Shown here piece after piece: positions 56,553 through 64,000 of a stretch of 64,000 nt of DNA. Location of the stretch: NCBI RefSeq assembly GCF_900184265.1, contig NZ_FXXA01000002.1, positions 2,957,982 to 3,021,981 on the forward strand, written 5' to 3'. The stretch's first letter is position 1. Every line of letters begins with the position of its first letter. Under the pieces are notes generated by a model. The model saw nothing but the letters and a program-made list of their open reading frames with translations. It did not search any database and was not told the DNA's origin. The stretch comes from Eggerthella timonensis. GTDB taxonomy: Bacteria; Actinomycetota; Coriobacteriia; Coriobacteriales; Eggerthellaceae. Both the position numbers and the translations under genes were made by a program.

Positions 56553-57547
56553 CAGTACTTCCATCTTCCCAGCAGCCTCTGCTTCTCGTCGGGGTCGGTG
56601 ATACCCGTCATGTCGGCGTACGCGATGTCGGCCGGATAGTTCGGGATCTCGGCCTTGAAGTCGACGAGAACCTGGTCGGGCACGTACGTTTGGTTGTCGA
56701 TTTTCACGCCTTCGGTAGCCAGCCAGTCGAACACCTCGCGCACGACCGGACGATCGCCCTTGCCGCGCACGATGCCGAGACCGTAGACGGCCCACGGCGC
56801 GCCTTCCTCGAAGAACAGCGGACGAAGCGGCACGCCTTGGTTGATCTCGGACACCGTTTGGAACGTCATGCCGAGGCCGATGGCGGCCTCGCCCTGCACG
56901 AGCGCGTTCACTGGACCCGATCCCGACGAAGTGAATTGGTACACGTTCTCGGCTAGGCGGTCGAAGTAGGCGAACGCCTCGTCTTCGCCCCATGCGTTCA
57001 CCAGGCTCTTGACGAAGTTGTAGCCCGTGCCGGACGATCTGGGATTCGGCATAGAGACGAGCCCCTTGTACATCGCATCGGTCAGATCCTCGTAGCTCCG
57101 AGGCGCTTCCAGCCCGCGTTCCGACAGCGTGGATTCGTTGACCGCGATGCACGCGCTTTCTCGCGCAAACGGGAAGTACCGGTTGTCGGGGTCGAGCAAA
57201 TCGGCGCAGTAGCGCGCCGCGTCATCGGCGGGAAGTTCCTCGAGCTGTTCTTGCACCTGCTTGATGTAACCGCCCTCAAGATCGAGCACGATGTCCGCTT
57301 CCGACTGTGCGCCCTCCATCTTGAGCTTTGCGGCGCAATTGCCCGTAGGGACGTAATGCAAGCGAATGTCATATGCGGGAAAACGTTCGTGCAGGGCCGT
57401 GAGCAGCACCTCGTTGCGCACCCCTTCGGCACACGAGTAGATGACGACGGTGCTGCCGCCCACCGAGCTGCACCCTGGCAGCGCGAAGACGGCTAGCGCG
57501 CCCGCGGCAACCCAGCAGAACCTTCTTCGTGAAATTGCCGCGACCAT
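56552..57547 (-). CDS. Tat-type lipoprotein substrate-binding protein of the ABC importer
   Basis: 331 residues. N-terminus SRRRFCWVAAGALAVFALPGC combines a twin-arginine-like motif with a lipobox (ALPGC, Cys26). The mature part resembles type-II binding proteins of the AfuA/PhnS class (VVIYSCAEGVRNEVLLTAL; NPRSSGTGYNFVKSLV). Ligand could be a phosphonate, a phospho-head-group or ferric iron; operon linkage to a cytidylyltransferase favours a phosphorus compound. ATG at 57547; promoter at 57589-57617. Confidence 0.85.
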   Translation of the reverse strand: MVAAISRRRFCWVAAGALAVFALPGCSSVGGSTVVIYSCAEGVRNEVLLTALHERFPAYDIRLHYVPTGNCAAKLKMEGAQSEADIVLDLEGGYIKQVQEQLEELPADDAARYCADLLDPDNRYFPFARESACIAVNESTLSERGLEAPRSYEDLTDAMYKGLVSMPNPRSSGTGYNFVKSLVNAWGEDEAFAYFDRLAENVYQFTSSGSGPVNALVQGEAAIGLGMTFQTVSEINQGVPLRPLFFEEGAPWAVYGLGIVRGKGDRPVVREVFDWLATEGVKIDNQTYVPDQVLVDFKAEIPNYPADIAYADMTGITDPDEKQRLLGRWKY

Positions 57548-57588
57548 ACGCTTCGCTTCCCCATCGACTTTATCGAATAGCAGAAGAA

Positions 57589-57637
57589 AGCATAGTCGAT
57601 TTGTTCAATACTGTAAAGCAGATGTACGTTTTGAACA
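57589..57637 (-). promoter_or_regulatory. Promoter and operators of the ABC importer operon
   Basis: Minus-strand -35 TTTACA (57617-57612), 17-bp spacer, -10 TATGCT (57594-57589). The minus-strand motif TTTACAGTATTGAACAA (57617-57601) overlaps the -35, and TGTACGTTTTGAACA (57623-57637) lies just upstream. Both resemble the TAC...TGAAC elements at the licCA-like promoter. Confidence 0.72.
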
Positions 57638-57660
57638 TACCCGAAACATTCGGGCGGAGT

Positions 57661-58497
57661 CTAACGGCTTCCGAAGTCGAGTTCGATTGGAGCATGGTTG
57701 CGACGGGCTTCCATCGGAGGCAGCTCCTTCCAGTTCGAACCGTAAACCCTCTCGAGATAAGACTCGGCTCGAGCGGGAACGGGAAACGAGAGCCCCTCGA
57801 ACAGTATCTCGCGACCAGGCGCAAGCACGTCCGCAGGAAAAGCCGACTCGGTGACGTACGCCATGCTCATGTAATCGCTGCCGGGGCTATCCGCACCTCG
57901 AAGCGCCCAAGACTCGAACGACTCCACGACGCGCTCGTGGCTCAAAAACGCCTTTGCACCCACGTGGGCAACCGAGCAAGCGCCTTTTTCGAGCGCGCCG
58001 AGGACGCCTCCGTGAGGCACGGTCACATGCCGGGCATGCAGCAGGTAAGACGCGCTTTGCCATGCTCGACACCGTCGAAGCTGCCGAGCGGCAACGTTCT
58101 CGTCGGCATGGAGGACGTCGTAAGGAAACACGTCCACAAAGATGCCCTGGTCGATTCCAGCCTCCATGGTTTCCGCCGTGTAGAACTTCGTGCCGCGCTT
58201 CCACACCTTGGCGAACATGCCTGCGCAACGGGAATTCGTCCGAGGCTCGCACACCGCATACCTTTCCCCAAGCGCTTTCGGAGCAACCTCCAAGAAACGC
58301 TCGTAATCGGGTCGAAGCATACCCACATCGATATCGTCGTCCCACGGAATGAACCCGCCGTGCCGTACTGCGCCCAAAAGCGTACCGCATTCCAAGAAGT
58401 ACGGTATGCCTTCGGATCGGCATACCGAATCGATGTCGCGGAGGATGCTCAATTCCGCAAGCTGCAGCTTCCTCAGCACGTCTTGTTCGTATTGCAC
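57661..58497 (-). CDS. LicD-family phosphotransferase 1
   Basis: 278 residues. GTLLGAVRHGGFIPWDDDID is the LicD signature, whose aspartates bind metal. LicD enzymes transfer phosphocholine (or another phospho head group) from a CDP/CMP donor to a glycan. GTG start at 58497. Last gene of the licD2-flippase-glycosyltransferase-licD1 unit. Confidence 0.92.
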   Translation of the reverse strand: MQYEQDVLRKLQLAELSILRDIDSVCRSEGIPYFLECGTLLGAVRHGGFIPWDDDIDVGMLRPDYERFLEVAPKALGERYAVCEPRTNSRCAGMFAKVWKRGTKFYTAETMEAGIDQGIFVDVFPYDVLHADENVAARQLRRCRAWQSASYLLHARHVTVPHGGVLGALEKGACSVAHVGAKAFLSHERVVESFESWALRGADSPGSDYMSMAYVTESAFPADVLAPGREILFEGLSFPVPARAESYLERVYGSNWKELPPMEARRNHAPIELDFGSR

Positions 58498-58521
58498 CTC
58501 TTTCGCACCTTCCCTTGCTTT

Positions 58522-59640
58522 TTATCTGGTTCCGACCAGATCCAGATAGTACGACTCGAGCCAAGCGGCCGTATCGCGGATATCGAAACCCGACAGGCGC
58601 ACGGCCGTCGCGGCTTCCGCCCGATCGAAGCGCTTCGACAAGGCGCGCTCAACCGCATCAGCCCACGCTCCCGCTCCGGCCTCCAAAGGCAGCCGCTCGA
58701 CCGCAAAAGGAGCCGCAACTGCCAACTCGGGAACCCCCGTGGACAGCACGCACGGCACACCGGCGGCCTGAGCCTCCATCACGGACATAGGCAGGCCCTC
58801 CGAAAACGAAGGGAATACGAACGCATCGAGAGCCTTCAGCACGTCGGGCACGCGATCGGTGATCCCGAAGAACACGACATCGCCTTCAAGGCCGGCATCC
58901 TCGACCGCTTGGTGAACGCTGCCCTCGAAAGGACCTCGGCCCACCAGCAGCAGCTTGGCATCGGGAATGCGACTTTTCACTTCGGAAAACGTCTCGACGA
59001 GGAACAGGTGGTTCTTCACCGGGTCGAATCTGCCCACATGCCCGATCAACGGAACGCCGGCGAACCCAAGGGATCGCTTTGCGCGCTCGTGGGCGAGAGA
59101 ATCGCCGGCGTACGAATCGACATCGATAGCGTTTTTCAACAGATGGAACCGCTCGCCCTCGACGACGGCCTTCCCGAACCGATCAATCCCCGCTTCCATG
59201 GAGCAGGCGATGAAGTTATCGGCCACGCGTCGGACGGGATACGCCAACGCCCTGAATCCCAATTCCGTAATGGAGAGGGGAAACTTCTGAGAATGGCTAT
59301 GCGCGATCGTCACGCGACCCTGCCGCTTCGCCTCCCTGAGGTACACTGGAGCACAGCTTCCGATATGCCCATGCACGATGGGATGCTCGGGATGACGAGA
59401 AAAGAAGTTGCGGCACGCGCCGCGATATGTAGAAACGTTCACTGCCTTGAAGCGAGGCAGCCCGCGAAACACCTCGCCTCCCAAATCCCCGATCTCTTCG
59501 TCGTAGTCGCACACGCGCTGTTCGTGAACCAGAAAATCGAACTGCACCTCCGTTCGATCGAGGGCGCGGTACAGGTTCATTATCATCGTCTCTGCGCCCC
59601 CTCGATCCATAGCGCCAATGACATGCAGAACACGTATCAT
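58522..59640 (-). CDS. Glycosyltransferase family 4 protein
   Basis: 372 residues, GT-B fold. HVIGAMDRGGAETMIMNLYR at the N-terminus, GHVGRFDPVKNH and the catalytic PSFSEGLPMSVMEAQAAGVP in the C-terminal half. EpsF/CapM-like; probably elongates the surface glycan. Its ATG overlaps the flippase stop (ATGA). Confidence 0.92.
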   Translation of the reverse strand: MIRVLHVIGAMDRGGAETMIMNLYRALDRTEVQFDFLVHEQRVCDYDEEIGDLGGEVFRGLPRFKAVNVSTYRGACRNFFSRHPEHPIVHGHIGSCAPVYLREAKRQGRVTIAHSHSQKFPLSITELGFRALAYPVRRVADNFIACSMEAGIDRFGKAVVEGERFHLLKNAIDVDSYAGDSLAHERAKRSLGFAGVPLIGHVGRFDPVKNHLFLVETFSEVKSRIPDAKLLLVGRGPFEGSVHQAVEDAGLEGDVVFFGITDRVPDVLKALDAFVFPSFSEGLPMSVMEAQAAGVPCVLSTGVPELAVAAPFAVERLPLEAGAGAWADAVERALSKRFDRAEAATAVRLSGFDIRDTAAWLESYYLDLVGTR

Positions 59641-60929
59641 TCGTCCGTCCTTTCTCCATCGCCCCCGTGCGCGCGATCAGGCCCGCGCCGTACCGTGGCT
59701 ATGAGGAATCCCAGAAGGGTCAGCACGCCCGCCAGGCAAGCGACGGCTCCGGCAAAGCTAACCCCGTTCATATCCCACAGGTTCACGAACGGGAATGTGA
59801 CCGCAAGCACCGAAGCAAGCGCGACGATGTTGCCAATGAAATTGGCTTTGAAGTTGCGCAGCGTGATCAACAAATCCCCGAAAAACCAGAGAAATGCCGT
59901 CAGTATCGTGGAAAGGATGATCGGCTGCAGAAGATAGACGTACGGCTCGATGCTGGAACCGAACAAAAGTTGCAAAGCCCATGATCCGACAAGTTCCAAG
60001 ACGATGGAGCAGGCGATCCCCACCAAGACGATCCCACCGATCGTTTTCCCCAGCAGCTTGAGAAAACCCGAAAGATCCCCGTCGAAGAAGTGGCGCGGGA
60101 AGACGTCGAGGAGAGGGCCGTACAAATACATCGCCCCCATCTGAATGACGAGCGCAGGAGCGGCCACCGACGCGTAGATGCCGAGAGCCGCATCCCCAGA
60201 GGTCATGGCCAGATACTGCTTCGGGATGGCGAAAATCGCGCTGGCGGCCAATGAGGCCAGCACGGCGGGAAACGACACCTTGAGAAAGAAGAGCGCCTTG
60301 CTTCGCGACAGCCGCAAGCTGACACGCTCGAACTGGCCAGCCTTCGGTATGTCGAACAGCACAAGGACCCCAAGCGCCGAGACGGTCATCCCCACGATGG
60401 CGAGGTCCAGGTTCCGCGTGATCCAAAAAACCGCTACGAACGCGGCGAGCGTACTCAAGCCTTGGGCGATGAACGACTTTCCTATATAGTCCATACGGCG
60501 ATGTTGCTGGTCTGCACCGTGCAGGATGTCAATCAGCAAGCCCACGGCTTTGAACACGAAGAAAAGTGCTATGGTGGTCAGCGCATATGGAGCGCATGTT
60601 AGGAAGGCATACACCATACACGCAATGAAAGCCAAACCCAGCGTCAAGCAACGGAAACCCAGGTATTCGGCAAGATCGTTCTCGCGCCTGATATCCGAAA
60701 TCTGATACGTGCCCATCTTGTAGTTCGCGAACGTGCCGAAGATGCCAACAACCGACATGGCCAAAGAGAGCAGGCCGGCATCATCGTAACCCGCAGACAA
60801 CCTTACAACGAGAACCGTGACCAGCCATTGACAGGCCAAGTACGTCATAGATCCCGCGGAGTTCCACAGCATGTTCTGCTTGGTGGACAAGGGCGGCACG
60901 TCTCGTATCGTGGGAGAAGCCAACTTCAT
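59637..60929 (-). CDS. Polysaccharide/teichoic-acid flippase (Wzx/MOP family)
   Basis: 430 residues with about twelve membrane helices; layout matches the lipid-linked oligosaccharide flippases (including pneumococcal TacF). Start ATG at 60929 overlaps the licD2 stop (ATGA). Likely exports undecaprenyl-linked, possibly phosphocholine-decorated repeat units. Which units it accepts cannot be told from sequence. Confidence 0.87.
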   Translation of the reverse strand: MKLASPTIRDVPPLSTKQNMLWNSAGSMTYLACQWLVTVLVVRLSAGYDDAGLLSLAMSVVGIFGTFANYKMGTYQISDIRRENDLAEYLGFRCLTLGLAFIACMVYAFLTCAPYALTTIALFFVFKAVGLLIDILHGADQQHRRMDYIGKSFIAQGLSTLAAFVAVFWITRNLDLAIVGMTVSALGVLVLFDIPKAGQFERVSLRLSRSKALFFLKVSFPAVLASLAASAIFAIPKQYLAMTSGDAALGIYASVAAPALVIQMGAMYLYGPLLDVFPRHFFDGDLSGFLKLLGKTIGGIVLVGIACSIVLELVGSWALQLLFGSSIEPYVYLLQPIILSTILTAFLWFFGDLLITLRNFKANFIGNIVALASVLAVTFPFVNLWDMNGVSFAGAVACLAGVLTLLGFLIATVRRGPDRAHGGDGERTDE

Positions 60930-61720
60930 AGACGATACGCCTCGAACGTATGGATCTCCCGATCCTCTTCGCCCGGAAGCATCCGCCAATCTCCGTACTG
61001 CAGCTCCAGGAATCGTTCATAGCCTGCCGGAGCCAGGAATACCCGATCTTCGAAGGGCATCTCTACGGGGTCGAACAGGCTTCTGGGAAACTCTACTATC
61101 TTGTTTTCCGTGCCGACGATGTCGGCCACCACGTCCGACCTTTCCCCCCGGTTGGCATTCCGCGCGTTCTCGTCGATGGCGCGAGCGTACTTCAACGCAT
61201 CCAGTCTGCGCGCGAAAGGGCACACGATACGTTTGACGAATCTCACAAATGCGCTCGATCCCACCGACGGATCGGCGACGATGAAGCCACGCACCAGCGA
61301 AAAAAGGGCGTTCTTCAAATAAGGACGCCGGTCGCCGGGCTTCAAATCCTCAAGGGGGAACACATCGACCCACACACCCGTGGACGTGCCCTTGTCGACG
61401 AAATTCTCCAGCACGCACGTGGTGGTGTCAACCAGCTTGACGAATGAGTAGATGGACTCCCCGTCCCGATACCACGCCAAGGCGAAGCGATCGCTCGACT
61501 TCCATTCGTCGAACCCCGCAATTAGACGCTCGTAGTCGGCACGCAGCATCACAACGTCCATGTCGTCGTCCCACGGAATGAACCCGCCGTGGCGAGCCGC
61601 ACCTAAAAGGCTGCCGTACGCCAAAAAATACGTTATGCCCTGCTCACGACAAACCCTGTCTAGCTCGTCCATCAACTCAAGCTGGATTTCCTTCATGTCA
61701 TCTATCGTCAGGCGCTCCAT
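60926..61720 (-). CDS. LicD-family phosphotransferase 2
   Basis: 264 residues from the ATG at 61720 (GAGGT 10 nt upstream). GSLLGAARHGGFIPWDDDMD is the LicD signature. First gene of the unit and divergent from the Pce-like gene. Similar in plan to LicD1 but clearly diverged, as in pneumococcus, where LicD1 and LicD2 modify two positions of the repeat unit. The longer upstream frame is not supported. Confidence 0.92.
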   Translation of the reverse strand: MERLTIDDMKEIQLELMDELDRVCREQGITYFLAYGSLLGAARHGGFIPWDDDMDVVMLRADYERLIAGFDEWKSSDRFALAWYRDGESIYSFVKLVDTTTCVLENFVDKGTSTGVWVDVFPLEDLKPGDRRPYLKNALFSLVRGFIVADPSVGSSAFVRFVKRIVCPFARRLDALKYARAIDENARNANRGERSDVVADIVGTENKIVEFPRSLFDPVEMPFEDRVFLAPAGYERFLELQYGDWRMLPGEEDREIHTFEAYRL

Positions 61721-61833
61721 GGCAAGTCTTACCTCGGATTTCTTCCTCGTCATCGAAAAAAGTGCGCGACTAGCGGCCGCTTTCGCCCGACCCCGTCGGG
61801 TTCCTAGATTGTAAAGCCCTATTTTAGCGTTGA

Positions 61834-61864
61834 TTGCCGAAGAACCGGGACCAAATCGTATAAT
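61834..61864 (+). promoter_or_regulatory. Promoter of the Pce-like gene
   Basis: -10 TATAAT (61859-61864) with -35 TTGCCG (61834-61839), spacer 19 bp. The predicted leader is about 67 nt to the GTG start. Confidence 0.65.
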
Positions 61865-61937
61865 GAGAAGAATATCCAAGCCATTCGTCGAAACGATGGC
61901 TCCGTGCGCATTACGCGCTATCGTCAAGGAGGCCTCC

Positions 61938-64000
61938 GTGAACCCCGTGCGCATGCCCTGCCTCGGCATCTTCCGAATCGTGCTCGCGCTCGCACTCGCA
62001 ACCGCTTGCGCAGCCCCGACCTTCGCAAGCATGCCTGTCGCGTATGCCGATCAGAGCCAGACCAAAGCGGCGAACGCTGGTACGCGCATCCATATCCTGC
62101 CCTTCGCTGATACGGACGCCATCGTACTGGAGAGTAACGGCCGCTTCGGCATCGTGGATTCGGGCGAGGACAACGATTATCCTGACGGGTCGGATCCGCG
62201 CTACCCGCTCCGACCGGGTATCACGATAGGCGGCGGCAAGGAAAACATCGTCATCGCGTACCTGAATAGCATCGGGGTGACCTCCGATAATCTCGAGTTT
62301 TATATCGGCACGCATCCCCACAGCGATCACATAGGCTCCGCCGACGAGATCATCCGCGAGTTCCACCCCCAGCGCGTGTACCTGGCCGAATATCAGGATT
62401 CATTCATATCGGACGAAACTCGCCTCTGGGACAACCAGTACGTGTACGACAGAGCTGTCGCTGCGGCTAAAGAGACGGGCGCCATCCTGATCCAGAACCT
62501 GGATCCGAACGCACCCGTGAAACCAGCGCCGAGCCCCGTCGAAGCTCAAAGCGACTTGAACGCAGTCGGCGATGCGCCCCAAACCGACGTGCTGGACGCC
62601 GATGGCGTGATGGAGCGCTTCGGCGTGGATCCCACCGACCAGGACGACCCCTACAACTCCGAATCCCTGCCAGAGGAAGGCATCGCGGTCATCCGGTCGG
62701 CCGATCCCAACCTGATCCACGAGCACGCCCCCGACCCCTCGACCACGGGAAGCCCCTTCTTCAACCTGGGGGACATGAACATCGAGATCGTCAACTACGG
62801 CGACGATTACAAGTTCAACCCCGTGCCCGATGCGAACTACTTCTCCTGGGGCGTTAAGGTGAAGGCGAGCGGCTCCACCGCCTTCCTCGCAGGAGACATT
62901 AACAACTACGATGGAGACGAGAATCGGCTCTCCAAGATCATCGGTCATGTCGATCTGCTCAAATTGGCCCATCATGGATTGAGCGGATCCAACACGCCCG
63001 GCTATCTGGCAGCGCTCTCCCCCACGTACGCCGTGCAAACGGGGAACAGCCAAAACCTCCCCGAGTACGCCACAACGGCGCTCGATAAGCTTCGTATCCG
63101 TTACTTCACCGCGCCCGAAGCAGCCGAGAATGGTCACAAGGCCGTGGTTGCCACGTTCACGGCGCACGGCATGGATCTCAACATGATGGAAAACGGCATA
63201 TCGTTCCATGAGTACGATCACACGCCCCGATTCGTTTCCTATTACCAAGGACTCCGACAAGTTCAACAAGGATGGAAGAAGGTCGGCAGCTCTTGGTACT
63301 GGTTCGCGAATAACGCCTCAGCAACCGAGAGCTCTTGGCTCAAGCAGGGCGGCACGTGGTACTGGCTCACCGCCACTGGCGCAATGGCGACTGGTTGGTC
63401 GAAAGTTCCCGACGGGAAGTGGTACTACTTCAACGGCTCGGGGGCCATGCTGTCCGGCGGTTGGACGAAGCTCGGCTCGACCTGGTACTATCTGACCGGC
63501 TCTGGGGCAATGGCGACTGGCTGGCTCAAGCAGGGCGGCACGTGGTACTGGCTGGACCCGGACTCCGGGGCCATGGCCACGGGCTGGGAGAAGGCCTCGG
63601 ACGGGAAGTGGTACTACTTCGATGGCTCCGGCGCCATGCGCTCGAACGGCTGGCTGAAGCAGGGCTCCTCCTGGTACTACCTCACGGGTTCCGGCGCGAT
63701 GCAGACCGGCTGGCTCAAGCAGGGCGGCACGTGGTACTGGCTGGACCCCGAGAGCGGGAGGATGGCCACGGGCTGGGAGAAGGCCTCGGACGGGAAGTGG
63801 TACTACTTCGACGGCTCCGGCGCCATGCGCTCGAACGGCTGGCTGAAGCAGGGCTCCTCCTGGTACTACCTCGCGGGCTCCGGCGCGATGCAGACGGGGT
63901 GGCTGAGCAAGGGCGGCTCCTGGTACTGGCTGGACCCCGAGAGCGGGAGGATGGCCACGGGCTGGGAGAAGGCCTCGGATGGGAAGTGGTACTACTTCGA
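61938..64000 (+). CDS. Pce/CbpE-like phosphorylcholine esterase with choline-binding repeats, 3' end outside the window
   Basis: 687 residues to the window edge, no stop reached. GTG start at 61938 has AAGGAGG 5 nt upstream. Signal peptide to about 37 (ending VAYA). Metallo-beta-lactamase fold: DAIVLESNGRFGIVDSGED, PDGSDPRYP, metal site THPHSDHIG (H126, H128, D130, H131), D320 (LAGDIN) and H345-H346 (LAHHGLSG). This follows pneumococcal Pce almost motif by motif (ERLWDN is conserved as TRLWDN; VQTSDS as VQTGNS). About 60 extra residues precede NLGDMNIEIVNY. Choline-binding repeats begin near residue 446. It should remove phosphocholine from surface glycan. Confidence 0.92.
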   Translation, partial: MNPVRMPCLGIFRIVLALALATACAAPTFASMPVAYADQSQTKAANAGTRIHILPFADTDAIVLESNGRFGIVDSGEDNDYPDGSDPRYPLRPGITIGGGKENIVIAYLNSIGVTSDNLEFYIGTHPHSDHIGSADEIIREFHPQRVYLAEYQDSFISDETRLWDNQYVYDRAVAAAKETGAILIQNLDPNAPVKPAPSPVEAQSDLNAVGDAPQTDVLDADGVMERFGVDPTDQDDPYNSESLPEEGIAVIRSADPNLIHEHAPDPSTTGSPFFNLGDMNIEIVNYGDDYKFNPVPDANYFSWGVKVKASGSTAFLAGDINNYDGDENRLSKIIGHVDLLKLAHHGLSGSNTPGYLAALSPTYAVQTGNSQNLPEYATTALDKLRIRYFTAPEAAENGHKAVVATFTAHGMDLNMMENGISFHEYDHTPRFVSYYQGLRQVQQGWKKVGSSWYWFANNASATESSWLKQGGTWYWLTATGAMATGWSKVPDGKWYYFNGSGAMLSGGWTKLGSTWYYLTGSGAMATGWLKQGGTWYWLDPDSGAMATGWEKASDGKWYYFDGSGAMRSNGWLKQGSSWYYLTGSGAMQTGWLKQGGTWYWLDPESGRMATGWEKASDGKWYYFDGSGAMRSNGWLKQGSSWYYLAGSGAMQTGWLSKGGSWYWLDPESGRMATGWEKASDGKWYYF
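63270..64000 (+). repeat. Choline-binding repeat region of the Pce-like gene
   Basis: Repeats of about 20 residues (GWLKQGGTWYWLDPDSGAM, ATGWEKASDGKWYYFDGSGAM) to the window end. The last 160 bp or so match the amidase repeats at about 50920-51080 in inverted orientation with only two differences seen. Confidence 0.92.

Noticed and set aside
60926..62032. Longer LicD2 with an N-terminal extension of about 100 residues
   Set aside because: The extension overlaps the divergent promoter and start of the Pce-like gene and shows no LicD similarity; the ATG at 61720 fits the family.
61938..63200. Beta-lactamase or ComEC-like MBL protein
   Set aside because: The fold is shared, but the ordered motifs, secretion signal and choline-binding tail fit Pce-type phosphorylcholine esterase far better.

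Overview
The window is gene-dense, very GC-rich DNA with short intergenic gaps, ATGA/GTGA/TGATG start-stop overlaps, many GTG starts and actinobacterial marker genes (a GlnR-like regulator beside glnA, unsplit prfB, DNA polymerase I without proofreading residues). The FabK/FabT-type fatty-acid cluster, fused AccDA and choline-binding repeat proteins point to the Coriobacteriia, most likely an Eggerthellaceae gut anaerobe (Eggerthella or a close relative). This assignment is inferred from gene content, not from a database search. No rRNA, tRNA, CRISPR array or transposase was found.

Layout. 1-4 kb: the 3' part of an SNF2 helicase, then a membrane protein and TetR repressor with a clear double operator. 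4-12.3 kb: a fatty-acid synthesis operon (acpP, attenuator, fabK, fabD, fabG, fabF, fabZ, accDA) headed by a FabT box, with fabT next door and two parS centromere sites between them. 12.3-24.2 kb: core housekeeping genes on the minus strand (YjdF-like membrane protein, rnr, ctpA, ftsX, ftsE, split transketolase, prfB, secA). 24.3-30.7 kb: an accessory island with a BrnT/BrnA toxin-antitoxin pair, a BTAD/STAND-type regulator, an S58-type peptidase, a ClC-family channel and a HigB/HigA-like pair. 31-42.5 kb: core genes again (rplU-rpmA, obgE-proB-proA-nadD-yqeK-rsfS, polA, glnR-like, glnA), then a universal stress protein.

43.3-64 kb is a cell-surface region and the most interesting part. It holds a leaderless glycosyltransferase, a DegT aminotransferase and a PglC/WcaJ-type sugar transferase; an EamA (LicB-like) transporter; a fused winged-helix + LicC-like cytidylyltransferase + LicA-like choline kinase; a secreted amidase/glucosaminidase with choline-binding repeats; an ABC importer of the 2-aminoethylphosphonate/iron type whose operon ends in a second winged-helix + cytidylyltransferase; two LicD phosphotransferases flanking a flippase and a glycosyltransferase; and, running off the right edge, a secreted protein that closely resembles pneumococcal phosphorylcholine esterase Pce/CbpE.

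Together these genes form a pneumococcus-like phosphocholine system in an actinobacterium: import choline, phosphorylate it, activate it as CDP-choline, transfer it to a surface glycan with LicD, anchor choline-binding enzymes on it and trim it with Pce. A second, parallel import-activate-transfer branch may handle a related head group such as 2-aminoethylphosphonate. Both cytidylyltransferases carry their own DNA-binding domain, and similar TAC...TGAAC motifs lie at the promoters of both operons, suggesting substrate-linked autoregulation.
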